Of a DNA stretch of 64,000 nucleotides, positions 19,019 to 27,148 are shown piece by piece (the stretch's first letter is position 1; every line of letters begins with the position of its first letter). Source of the stretch: Achromobacter sp. UMC71 (GTDB lineage Bacteria > Pseudomonadota > Gammaproteobacteria > Burkholderiales > Burkholderiaceae_B); the NCBI RefSeq assembly GCF_014170305.1, contig NZ_LZZT01000031.1, positions 186,001 to 250,000 of the forward strand, in the 5' to 3' direction. Under the pieces are notes generated by a model that saw nothing but the letters and a program-made list of their open reading frames with translations, was not told the DNA's origin and searched no databases. The position numbers were made by a program, and so were the translations under genes.

Positions 19019-19854
19019 GACAGCCAGCGCTTGCGGCGCTTGTAGTGCTTGATATCGCGAAAGCCGCGGGCCTCGCCCGAGCCGCCCACGCCCAGATAGA
19101 ATTCGCGCACGTCCGGATCGGCTGCCAGCTTGTCCGCCGTGCCGTCGATCACCACCTTGCCCGTTTCCATGATGTAGCCGTAGTGCGCCACCGCCAGCGC
19201 CACCGACGCGTTCTGCTCGACCAGCAGCATCGACACCCCCTGCTCACGATTGATGCGCGCGATGATGGAAAAGATCGTCTCCACCAGCATCGGCGACAAC
19301 CCCAGCGACGGCTCGTCCAGCAGCATCAACTTGGGCTGCGCGATCAGCGCGCGGCCGATCGCCAGCATCTGTTGCTCGCCGCCCGAAAGATACCCCGCCA
19401 GCCCCCGACGCCGCTCGTGCAGCCGCGGGAAATAGCCATACACCAGGTCAAAATCCGCCTTGGCGCCGGGCCTGCCAGTCAGCGCGTAGGTCGCGGCCAC
19501 CAGGTTTTCCTCGACCGTCAGGTCCTCGAACACGCGGCGCCCCTCCATCACGTGCGACAGGCCCGCGCGCACCAGGTTCTGCGGCCGGCTGCCGGCCGTA
19601 TCGCCACCGTCGAACAGGATGCGTCCGCGCACCAGTTCGCCGTCTTCCAGGTCCAGCAGGCGCGACACCGCCTTCAAGGTCGTCGACTTGCCCGCCCCGT
19701 TGCTGCCCAGCAGCGCCACGATGGCGCCGGCGGGTACCGACAGGGACAGGCCGCGCAGCACCTGCACCGCCTTGTTGTAGACGACCTCGATGTTGTTGAT
19801 GTCCAGCACCGCCGCGGGCGGCGCCGGCGCGTGCGCGGCGGGTTCAAGAATCAC
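19015..19854 (-). CDS. livF: Branched-chain-type ABC transporter ATPase LivF
   Basis: Second ATPase of a Liv-type (HAAT) importer, 279 residues. Walker A is GSNGAGKST, the signature is LSGGEQQM, and Walker B is KLMLLDEPSLGLSP. The C-terminal tail after EFYLGVG is about 30 residues longer than usual and rich in basic residues (HYKRRKRWLS). The start is a GTG at 19854 with GAGG just ahead, 7 bases after livK. Gene order puts livK between livM and livF. Substrate probably differs from leucine, given the CoA-ligase partner (inference). Confidence 0.92.
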   Translation of the reverse strand: MILEPAAHAPAPPAAVLDINNIEVVYNKAVQVLRGLSLSVPAGAIVALLGSNGAGKSTTLKAVSRLLDLEDGELVRGRILFDGGDTAGSRPQNLVRAGLSHVMEGRRVFEDLTVEENLVAATYALTGRPGAKADFDLVYGYFPRLHERRRGLAGYLSGGEQQMLAIGRALIAQPKLMLLDEPSLGLSPMLVETIFSIIARINREQGVSMLLVEQNASVALAVAHYGYIMETGKVVIDGTADKLAADPDVREFYLGVGGSGEARGFRDIKHYKRRKRWLS

Positions 19855-19861
19855 AGGCGCC

Positions 19862-21043
19862 TCACTGCAGCACGATCCAGTCCGACGCCGGCACCATCTG
19901 CTTTTGCTTGGTGTCCGCGCGGTAGATCCGTCCCACCGGAATGGAATTGCCCTTGATCGAGATCGGCACGCCGATCAGGCCACCCGTGTCGAAGTCCTTG
20001 ATGCCCTCCAGCGTGGCTTTCATGTTGGCGCTGGTCAGCTCCTTGCCCGCGTCCAGCGTGCGCTTGGCCACTTCGGTAAACAGCATCGCCGCCAGAAAGC
20101 CCTGCATATAGCCTGTACTCTGGTATTGTGGCCGCAGCTCGCGGATCTTCTTGAGCATCGGCGCATCGGCCGCGTCGTCGTAGTAATAGCGGTACGGCAT
20201 GACGCCCATGAAGCCCTCGGCGTCCTCCCCCATCTGCATCACGGTGGAATTGTCCATGGTCCAGAACGTGCCCATGTAGCGGGTCTTCAGGCCCATGCGC
20301 TTGCCCTGCCCGACGAATTCCGGAATCGGCGCCAGTACATAGCCGTGGAAAATCGTGAAGTCCGGATCCGCGCGGCGCAGCTTGATCACCTCGGTCGACA
20401 CGTCCACGCTGCCCGGCGGCGTCATGATCTCGGTGGCCACGGTCAGCCCAAGTTTCTGCGCCACGGCGCGCGAGCTGGCGATGGGATCGCGGCCAAACTC
20501 GGTGTCCGAATACACGAACGCCACCTTGGCGCCCGGTTTCTCCTTGGCGATATACCGCAGCAGGATGCCGAACATCTCGGTGTAGTCCGGGCCCAGCATG
20601 AACTGGGCAGGATACTTGGCCGGGTCATTCAGTTCGGTCGCGAACGACGCGCCGGTCATCAGGATGCTGCCCGTGCGGTTCAGCTCGGCGTTGATGGTCT
20701 TGGAAAATCCGGTCGAATCGCCGTAGTAGAAGTTCACCTTGTTCTGGCTGGTGATCTTCTTGAACGCCGCCACCGATGCATCCACCTTGTAGGCGGTATC
20801 CTCCGGCACGTACCGCAGCTTGCGGCCCTTCACGCCGCCCTGCTCGTTGATAATCTTCACGTAGTCGGTAATGCCCGCGTGGATGCCCTGGCCGGCGAAC
20901 GCGAACACCCCGCTCATGGGGATCGAGCCGCCCAGCACCAGGTCCTCTTCGGCCTGGGCCGCGGGCGCGGCCGCCAAGGCCATCGCCACGCCCAAGGGCG
21001 CCAGCAACTTCGATAAACCGCTGCCTATCCGGATGCGCTTCAT
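19862..21043 (-). CDS. livK: Periplasmic substrate-binding protein of the Liv-type ABC transporter
   Basis: Type I periplasmic binding protein of the Leu/Ile/Val family (Peripla_BP_6), 393 residues. The signal peptide is about residues 1-31 (KLLAPLGVAMALAAAPAAQAEE). LVLGGSIPMSGVFAFAGQG is the family's opening strand and ligand loop. The C-terminal part has the IKGNSIPVGRIYR segment. GGAG lies 8 bases before the ATG. Members of this branch, found beside acyl-CoA ligases, often bind aromatic or aliphatic acids; this is family-level inference. Confidence 0.92.
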   Translation of the reverse strand: MKRIRIGSGLSKLLAPLGVAMALAAAPAAQAEEDLVLGGSIPMSGVFAFAGQGIHAGITDYVKIINEQGGVKGRKLRYVPEDTAYKVDASVAAFKKITSQNKVNFYYGDSTGFSKTINAELNRTGSILMTGASFATELNDPAKYPAQFMLGPDYTEMFGILLRYIAKEKPGAKVAFVYSDTEFGRDPIASSRAVAQKLGLTVATEIMTPPGSVDVSTEVIKLRRADPDFTIFHGYVLAPIPEFVGQGKRMGLKTRYMGTFWTMDNSTVMQMGEDAEGFMGVMPYRYYYDDAADAPMLKKIRELRPQYQSTGYMQGFLAAMLFTEVAKRTLDAGKELTSANMKATLEGIKDFDTGGLIGVPISIKGNSIPVGRIYRADTKQKQMVPASDWIVLQ

Positions 21044-21080
21044 GGTTTCGTCTCCTGGTTCTTTGGGGTGCGCGGCCGCC

Positions 21081-22118
21081 CTAGGTGCGGAATGGCCACA
21101 GGTGGAAGTAGCGGCGCACGCGGCGCCAGATTTCCGCGAGCCCGTGCGGCTCGAAGATCAAAAAGCCCACGATCAGCAGGCCGAACACAATCGTGCGCAC
21201 CGGCGAAATCAGTTGCAGGGCATCGCCCCCAACCGGCAGCCAGCCCACGATCAGCTTGAGCAGTTCGGGCACCATCGTCATGAACACGGCGCCCAGGATG
21301 GAACCCAGGATCGATCCCATACCGCCCACGATGATGGCGGCCAGAAAGAAGATCGACATGATCAGCGGAAAGCTCTCCGGTGTGACCACCCGGAAAAAAT
21401 ATGCCCACAATCCGCCCGCCACGCCCGCATAGAACGACGACAGGCCGAACGACAGCAGCTTGTAGCGCAACAGGTGGATGCCCAACACCTCGGCCGAAAT
21501 ATCGCGGTCGCGGATCGCGATGAACGCGCGCCCGATGCGGGTGCGGAACAGATTGGCGGCGCCCAGCACCATGGCCGCTGTCAGCGGCACGATCAGCCAA
21601 TAGATCTTGAACGACGTATCCAGGTCCATGCCCAGAATGCGCGCGGGCGGCACTTGTAGCCCGCCGGTGCCGCCGGTGAATTGCCAGTTGGCGAAGACGA
21701 AATGCGCGATGAAAGACGCCGCGATGGTCGAGATCGCCAGATACAGGCCCTTGACCCGCAGTGACGGAATGCCCACCAGCAAGCCGCCCAGCATCGCGAC
21801 CACGCCGCCGCCCAGCAGATTGACCAGCACAGGCGTGCCCAGGCGCAGCTCCATCACCGCCACCGTGTACGCGCCCAAGCCCATGAACGCGGCCTGCCCC
21901 AGGCTGACCAGCCCCGTGTAGCCGGTCAGGATGTTCAGCCCCGTCGCGCTCGCCACATTGATGGCCACCAGGCAGGCCAGGTACAGCCAATAGGCATCCG
22001 CCACGAACGGGAACAGCGCCAGCGACGCCGCCAGCAGCGCCAGCCACAGCCGTTGCGTGCGGGTGTCGAACAGCCCTTCGTCGGCCAGGTACGTCTCTTT
22101 CGCGGTCGCGATGCGCAT
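21081..22118 (-). CDS. livM: Liv-type ABC transporter permease LivM
   Basis: Inner-membrane permease of 345 residues with about 8-10 TM segments. The characteristic motifs GLNILTGYTGLVSLGQAAFM and GRAFIAIRDRDISAEVLGI (the ATPase-coupling loop) are present. The start at 22118 (MRIATAKETY) shares one base with the livH stop (TGATG). The open frame continues upstream, but only as a shadow of livH. Expected partner of LivH, LivG and LivF. Confidence 0.93.
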   Translation of the reverse strand: MRIATAKETYLADEGLFDTRTQRLWLALLAASLALFPFVADAYWLYLACLVAINVASATGLNILTGYTGLVSLGQAAFMGLGAYTVAVMELRLGTPVLVNLLGGGVVAMLGGLLVGIPSLRVKGLYLAISTIAASFIAHFVFANWQFTGGTGGLQVPPARILGMDLDTSFKIYWLIVPLTAAMVLGAANLFRTRIGRAFIAIRDRDISAEVLGIHLLRYKLLSFGLSSFYAGVAGGLWAYFFRVVTPESFPLIMSIFFLAAIIVGGMGSILGSILGAVFMTMVPELLKLIVGWLPVGGDALQLISPVRTIVFGLLIVGFLIFEPHGLAEIWRRVRRYFHLWPFRT

Positions 22119-22996
22119 CAGAGCCTCTCGATTTCGCGGGTACCGAACAGGCCGTAGGGCCTGACCATCAGCACCGCCACCAGCACCACGAAGGTCGCCA
22201 GCAATTTGTATTCGCCGCCCAGATAGGCGCCGGCCCAGGCCTCCAGCAAACCGATGAAGACGCCGCCCAGCAGCGCCCCCGCCACGCTGTCCAGGCCGCC
22301 TACGATCACCACCACCAGCACGGACAGGCCGAACACGCCCATCGAAGACGAAATGCCGCCAATCGCGCCGACGATCACGCCCGACACCGCGGCAATGGCG
22401 CCCGCCGCGGCCCATGACAACGAAAACACGCGCGGCACGTTGATGCCCATCGCGTAGGCCGCGCCCTGGTCCGACGCGGTCGCGCGCAAGGCCACTCCGC
22501 CACGCCAGTAGCGGAACACCGCCAGCACCAGCAAGGCCAGCGCCACCGCTACCCAAAAGCCGTAGAACACCTTGGGCGCCACGAAGGCCTCGCCCACCAT
22601 CACGGGCGCGCGAGGCATGAATTCCGGCAACCGGCGCTGGTCCGCCGTCCAGATCAGTTCCACCACGCCCACCAGTATCGATGCCAGGCCCACCGTGATC
22701 ATGAACACCGAGATCGGCGACTCGCCCAGCATCGGCCGGATCGTCAGGCGTTCGACCAGCGCGCCCAGCGCCGCCGACACGCCCACCGCCCCTGCGATCG
22801 CCAGCCAGATCGGCCAGGCCATGCCGGCGGCGAAGGCGTAGAACACATAGGCGCCCAGCATCAGGAATTCGCCGATGGCGATATTGACCACCCGTGTCGC
22901 CTTGTAGACGATCACGAACGCCAGCGCCGCCAACGCATACAGCCCGCCGCTGCCCAGGCCCGCCAGCGTCACTTCCAGGAAAAACAAGCCATCCAT
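22118..22996 (-). CDS. livH: Liv-type ABC transporter permease LivH
   Basis: Inner-membrane permease of 292 residues with multiple TMs. Family features are GLGSGGLYALAALAFVIVYK near the N-terminus, RVVNIAIGEFLMLGAY, and VALRATASDQGAAYAMGINV as the coupling loop. The ATG at 22996 (MDGLFFLEV) shares one base with the livG stop, again a TGATG junction. Longer frames upstream are only the livG shadow. Confidence 0.93.
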   Translation of the reverse strand: MDGLFFLEVTLAGLGSGGLYALAALAFVIVYKATRVVNIAIGEFLMLGAYVFYAFAAGMAWPIWLAIAGAVGVSAALGALVERLTIRPMLGESPISVFMITVGLASILVGVVELIWTADQRRLPEFMPRAPVMVGEAFVAPKVFYGFWVAVALALLVLAVFRYWRGGVALRATASDQGAAYAMGINVPRVFSLSWAAAGAIAAVSGVIVGAIGGISSSMGVFGLSVLVVVIVGGLDSVAGALLGGVFIGLLEAWAGAYLGGEYKLLATFVVLVAVLMVRPYGLFGTREIERL

Positions 22997-23817
22997 CAGG
23001 CCGCCTCCCGCAAGCGGCGGCGCAGATCGCCCACGTCGCCAGCGCCCAGGTAGGCTTTGATGACCTCGGGGTCCGCCTGCACCTCGGCGGGCGCGCCGTC
23101 TGCGATGACCTGGCCGAAATTCAGCACCACCACGTGGTCCGACAGATCCATCACCATGCCCATGTCGTGCTCGACCATCAGCACCGTCACGCCCCACTCG
23201 GCGCGCGCATCCAGGATGAAGCGCGCCATGTCGTCCGTTTCTTCGCGGTTCATGCCCGCCACCGGCTCGTCCAGCATCAGCACTTTCGGATTCATCGCCA
23301 GCGCCCGCGCCAGTTCCACGCGCTTTTGCAGGCCATACGACAGCGCCGCCACCGGCGCGTGGCGGATGTGGTCGATCTCCAGGAAATCAATGATGCGTTC
23401 TTCGATGTCGGCACGCAGCGCCATTTCCTCGCGCCGCGCCCGGCCCAGGTAGAACAGCGCATCCAGCACCGTGCTGCGCAGATGCGCGTGGCGCCCCAGC
23501 TTGATGTTGTCCAACACCGTCATGCCGCGAAACAGCGCGATGTTCTGGAAGCTGCGCGCCAGCCCCAGCTTGGCCCGTTCAGGCGCGGCCACGCGCGTGA
23601 TGTCCCGGCCCAGGAAGCGGATCGTGCCCGCGGCCGGCCGGTAGAACCCGGATATGGTGTTGAACAGCGACGTCTTGCCCGCGCCGTTGGGGCCGATGAC
23701 GGTGGTGATGGACCCCGGCGCCACGCGAAAGCCCACGCCGCTGAGCGCCTTGACCCCGCCGAACGCCAACGTGACCCCGTCCACCTCCAGCAAGGGAGGG
23801 TTGTCGGATTGATCCAC
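22996..23817 (-). CDS. livG: Liv-type ABC transporter ATPase LivG
   Basis: First gene of the operon and first ATPase of the importer, 273 residues. Walker A is GPNGAGKTS, the signature is the variant LSYGLQKR, and Walker B is VLMLDEPVAGMN. The C-terminal YLGAGD is typical of LivG. The start is a GTG at 23817 preceded by GAGGAG at good spacing. The divergent crotonase lies 233 bases away, with a palindromic candidate operator between them. Confidence 0.93.
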   Translation of the reverse strand: MDQSDNPPLLEVDGVTLAFGGVKALSGVGFRVAPGSITTVIGPNGAGKTSLFNTISGFYRPAAGTIRFLGRDITRVAAPERAKLGLARSFQNIALFRGMTVLDNIKLGRHAHLRSTVLDALFYLGRARREEMALRADIEERIIDFLEIDHIRHAPVAALSYGLQKRVELARALAMNPKVLMLDEPVAGMNREETDDMARFILDARAEWGVTVLMVEHDMGMVMDLSDHVVVLNFGQVIADGAPAEVQADPEVIKAYLGAGDVGDLRRRLREAA

Positions 23818-23968
23818 CTTTGTCTCCTCGCTGTGCCGCGAAGCTGTTTTTCTAATGGCGGTGAATCAGCGGAGCCCCGAGGCAGGCGATGCAGCGAACC
23901 TGTCTTTACCTACGCTGGTACAGCGCCGGAAAATCGTTCTATGCGTTACGCTTGCAGGGCGGACGGCT

Positions 23969-23986
23969 ACCAAGCAAGCGCTCGGT
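23969..23986. promoter_or_regulatory. 18-bp palindrome, candidate TetR operator
   Basis: ACCAAGCAAGCGCTCGGT has dyad symmetry of the form ACCnAGCnnnnGCTnGGT. It lies between divergent livG and the crotonase gene, 65 bases before the crotonase ATG. Operators of this size and symmetry are typical of TetR regulators, and the operon ends in one. The assignment is inferred. Confidence 0.5.
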
Positions 23987-24050
23987 TCTGACCATAGCAT
24001 CGCGGTTTTTGGATCGAAAGTTGGTATTTACCCGATAACGGAGACAAGCC

Positions 24051-24854
24051 ATGAACCCTTCCCTTCCGATCTTTCCAACCCTGCTCCTGGACGCCGGCAA
24101 CGGTATCGCCACCCTCACCCTGAATCAACCCGCCGCGCTCAACGCCATCAGTGTCGCGATGGCGCAAGACCTGCAGCGCGCCGCCCAATGGCTCGAGACG
24201 CGCGGCGATCTTCGGGTGGTGGTGTTGCGCGGTGCGGGCAAGGCCTTTTGCGCCGGCGGCGATATCGCCTTGTTCGAAGGCGCCGCCGACACCGTCCGCG
24301 GCAAGCTGCTCGATCTGTTCACGCCGCTGAATGATTTCATCTCGCGCATCGCGCGCATGGACAAGGTCTGGCTGGCCCGGGTGCACGGCGTGGCGGCGGG
24401 CGCCGGCCTGTCGCTGGTGCTGGCCTGCGACCTGGCCATTGCCGACGCCGACACACGCTTCCTGACCGCCTACCTGAAGCTGGGCGCCACGCCCGACGCC
24501 GGTATGACGCACGGCCTGATGCGCGTGGCGGGCCCCAAGCGCGCGCTTGACCTGCTGCTGCGCCACGACGCCTTCACCGCCGCCGATGCGCAGGCCTGGG
24601 GAATCATTACCCGCACGGCATCCGCCGGCCAGCTCGAACCTCAAGCACAGGCCTACGCACAGGCCATCGCCAGCCACGCGCCGCACGGCATCGCCGGCGC
24701 CAAGCGCCTGTTGCGCAACGCCGCGCAAGCGCCACTGGAAGCGCAATTGGCCGAAGAAACCGCCACGTTCCTGGCCTCGGCCCAACGCGAGGATTTCGCC
24801 GAAGGCGTCACCGCCTTCCGCGAAAAGCGCGCACCGCGCTTTGCGGGCCGCTAG
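24051..24854 (+). CDS. Crotonase-family enoyl-CoA hydratase/isomerase, PaaG-like
   Basis: Acyl-CoA enzyme of 267 residues. Oxyanion-hole segments are [15 protein letters not shown] and [22 protein letters not shown]. The loop [11 protein letters not shown] keeps an Asp where PaaG-type isomerases have their catalytic Asp (E. coli PaaG: GLIPD.GGT). The Glu of classical hydratases (QPE) is replaced by TAY. The C-terminus [17 protein letters not shown] matches the PaaG pattern. An isomerase role is therefore as likely as hydratase. It is transcribed divergently from the liv/ligase/thiolase operon and probably works with it. GGAGA precedes the ATG. Confidence 0.88.
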   Translation: MNPSLPIFPTLLLDAGNGIATLTLNQPAALNAISVAMAQDLQRAAQWLETRGDLRVVVLRGAGKAFCAGGDIALFEGAADTVRGKLLDLFTPLNDFISRIARMDKVWLARVHGVAAGAGLSLVLACDLAIADADTRFLTAYLKLGATPDAGMTHGLMRVAGPKRALDLLLRHDAFTAADAQAWGIITRTASAGQLEPQAQAYAQAIASHAPHGIAGAKRLLRNAAQAPLEAQLAEETATFLASAQREDFAEGVTAFREKRAPRFAGR

Positions 24855-24875
24855 GCGAACACCTGAGGGCCGACG

Positions 24876-27005
24876 TCAGAACTTGTAGCTGGCGCTGGCA
24901 ATCACGCTGCGCCGCGCGCCGTACCAGCAATCGCCCCGCGACAGGCACGTGGCCAGGTAGGTCTTGTCCGTCAGGTTGTTGACGTTCAGGGCATAACGCC
25001 ATTGGCTGGTTTCATACGACACCATGGCGTCCACCAGCCATACCTGCGGCAGTTTCGGCCCGTTGCCATCGCGGAACGACGACATCCAGCGCGTCCCCGC
25101 GCCCACGGTAAAGCGCCCATCCAGGTTATCGAGGGCGAAGCGGTAACGGCCCCACGTCGCCGCCTGATGGCGCGGAATCCCTTCCAGTTGCGGATCCAGG
25201 TCGATGTAGTTGTAGTGCGCGATCACATCGAACGCCGACGTTACCTGGCCGCGCCATTCCAGTTCCAGGCCGCGCGTGCGTGTCTTGCCGGTCTGGATGT
25301 TGTTGAGCGCCGAGGTCGGATCCGGCACCAGCCGGTTCTTCTCCCGCAGGTCATACACCGACGCGGTAGCCAGGTGGCCGCCGTCTTGCGACTGATACTT
25401 CACGCCCGCCTCCCACTGTTTGCCGCGCAGCGGCTTGTACAGCTCGGGCACACTGCCTTCGGGCGTGCTGCGCGTGGTGCCGGCCACCGGCGTGAACGAT
25501 TCGCTGTAGCTGACATACGGCGACCATCCGTTGCTGGCGGCATACATCAAGCCGAAACGCTTGGTGGTGGCCTGGACCTTGTCCGCATCGCCGCCCTCGA
25601 GCTGTGTGCGCGCGCGGTCATGGCGCAACCCGGCCGTCACGATCCAGTGCTCGCCCAACTTCATCTGGTCCTGCAGGTAGATGCCGGTCTGGCGTTGCGT
25701 GAACTGCGGCTCGCCGGTAAGCACCGGGATATAGCCATTGCCGTAGACGGGCGCATAGGCATCGATCGTATCCTTGCCGCTGCCGCTTTCACGGTCCCGG
25801 CGATAGCTTGCCCAGTCCAGGCCCAGCAGCAGCTTGTGCGTCACCGCGCCGGTGCGCACGTCGCCGGTCACGTGCTGGTCCAGCGTGTCCATGCGCACCT
25901 TGGTGATGGTGTCATCGGCATAGCGGCCGATGATGCGCTGGTTGACCGGATCGGCCGCCCAGCCGCCGGGCAGCGAGAACGAGTCCGCATAGTGCGTGAA
26001 GTACGTCACCTTGTTGTTCGCGTGCCGGAAACCCTGGCTGAACGACCAGTTGTCGTTGAACTTGTGTTCAAACAGCCAGCCGATGCTGCGGCGGTCCGAA
26101 TCGTAGCGGTCGTGATCGGGCTCGCCGATGAAGCGATAGGTCGGTATGGTGCCGTTCGGGTTAGGCGTGCGCATACCGGACCATGGCATGAATTGCGCAG
26201 TCGAGCCGGACTTGTCCTTCTGGTACAAGGCCTGCAACGTCAATGTCGTCGCCGCGCTCGGCCGCCAGGTCAGCGACGGCGCCAGCAGCGTGCGGTCGTC
26301 CGGCACATGATGCACCTGCGTATCCGCGTCGCGCTGCAGCGCGATCAGGCGGTAGAGCCACTGGCCATCCTCGGTGACCGGACCGGTCAGGTCAATCTGC
26401 GCCTGCTTGCGCCCATGGTTGCCGAACTGCACGCCCACTTCGCGCTGCGTCTCGGCCAGCGGGCGCTTGCTGACCATGTTGATGATGCCGCCCGTGCTGC
26501 CCTGGCCATACGTCATCGCCGCCGGCCCGCGCAACACCTCGATGCGCTCCAGCATGTAGGGATCGGGCCGCGTCGTGCTGGTGTAGTAGTCGAACGCCTG
26601 GCGCAAGCCGTCCAGGTAGACATCGGCGTCGGTGCCCCGGACGCGCACGCTGTCGGTACGCGAATCCAGGCCATAGGCATCGGACCGCACGCCGGCTGCA
26701 TAGCCCAGCGCCTGCTGCAGGCTGGTGGCGCCCTGGTCCACGATCTGGTCGCGCGGCACCACCGTGATCGATTGCGCCGTCTCGTTCAGCGGCGTATCGG
26801 TCTTGGTGGCCGTGGCCGATCGCGTGGCCGCGTAGCCCAGCACGGGACTGGTCGCCGTCTCTTCGCCGCTGCCTTCCACGGTGACGGCCGGAAGCGTCGT
26901 GGTGGGCCCTACGGCGGCTTGCTGCGCGAGCAGCACGGTGGGCAGCAGACCCAACGCCGCGGCCAGTCCGACGCGACGGCGCATGAGAGGACGAAACATC
27001 AACAT
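24876..27005 (-). CDS. TonB-dependent siderophore receptor
   Basis: Outer-membrane ferric-siderophore receptor of 709 residues. A signal peptide of about 28 residues (LAAALGLLPTVLLAQQA) is followed by a plug domain with DTPLNETAQSITVVP and GVRSDAYGLDSR, and by a 22-strand barrel. It ends in SASYKF, a terminal aromatic residue as required for BAM insertion. There is no N-terminal signalling (STN) extension. The ATG at 27005 lies only 2 bases from GGGAG, so the ATG two codons later (26999) is the better spaced start. A strong Fur box lies about 50 bases upstream. Convergent with the crotonase gene, 21 bases apart. The siderophore is unknown; FhuE/FpvA-like receptors are closest in style. Confidence 0.94.
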   Translation of the reverse strand: MLMFRPLMRRRVGLAAALGLLPTVLLAQQAAVGPTTTLPAVTVEGSGEETATSPVLGYAATRSATATKTDTPLNETAQSITVVPRDQIVDQGATSLQQALGYAAGVRSDAYGLDSRTDSVRVRGTDADVYLDGLRQAFDYYTSTTRPDPYMLERIEVLRGPAAMTYGQGSTGGIINMVSKRPLAETQREVGVQFGNHGRKQAQIDLTGPVTEDGQWLYRLIALQRDADTQVHHVPDDRTLLAPSLTWRPSAATTLTLQALYQKDKSGSTAQFMPWSGMRTPNPNGTIPTYRFIGEPDHDRYDSDRRSIGWLFEHKFNDNWSFSQGFRHANNKVTYFTHYADSFSLPGGWAADPVNQRIIGRYADDTITKVRMDTLDQHVTGDVRTGAVTHKLLLGLDWASYRRDRESGSGKDTIDAYAPVYGNGYIPVLTGEPQFTQRQTGIYLQDQMKLGEHWIVTAGLRHDRARTQLEGGDADKVQATTKRFGLMYAASNGWSPYVSYSESFTPVAGTTRSTPEGSVPELYKPLRGKQWEAGVKYQSQDGGHLATASVYDLREKNRLVPDPTSALNNIQTGKTRTRGLELEWRGQVTSAFDVIAHYNYIDLDPQLEGIPRHQAATWGRYRFALDNLDGRFTVGAGTRWMSSFRDGNGPKLPQVWLVDAMVSYETSQWRYALNVNNLTDKTYLATCLSRGDCWYGARRSVIASASYKF

Positions 27006-27056
27006 GACTCCCTTTTGTATGGATTTTGAAAGTCAAATGTTAATGTCTCTCTTTTC

Positions 27057-27075
27057 GAGAATGGTTATTGTTACC
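27057..27075 (-). promoter_or_regulatory. Fur box of the siderophore receptor
   Basis: On the minus strand the 19-mer reads GGTAACAATAACCATTCTC, 14 of 19 identical to the Fur consensus GATAATGATAATCATTATC. It lies 52-70 bases upstream of the receptor ATG, in the expected promoter position. This predicts induction under iron starvation. Confidence 0.8.
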
Positions 27076-27148
27076 TTTTATTTTGCCAAGAAACCACACA
27101 TTCCCGACCCGGCAACGGGGCGGCGCTCGCGCCGCCCGCCCTGCTGTG

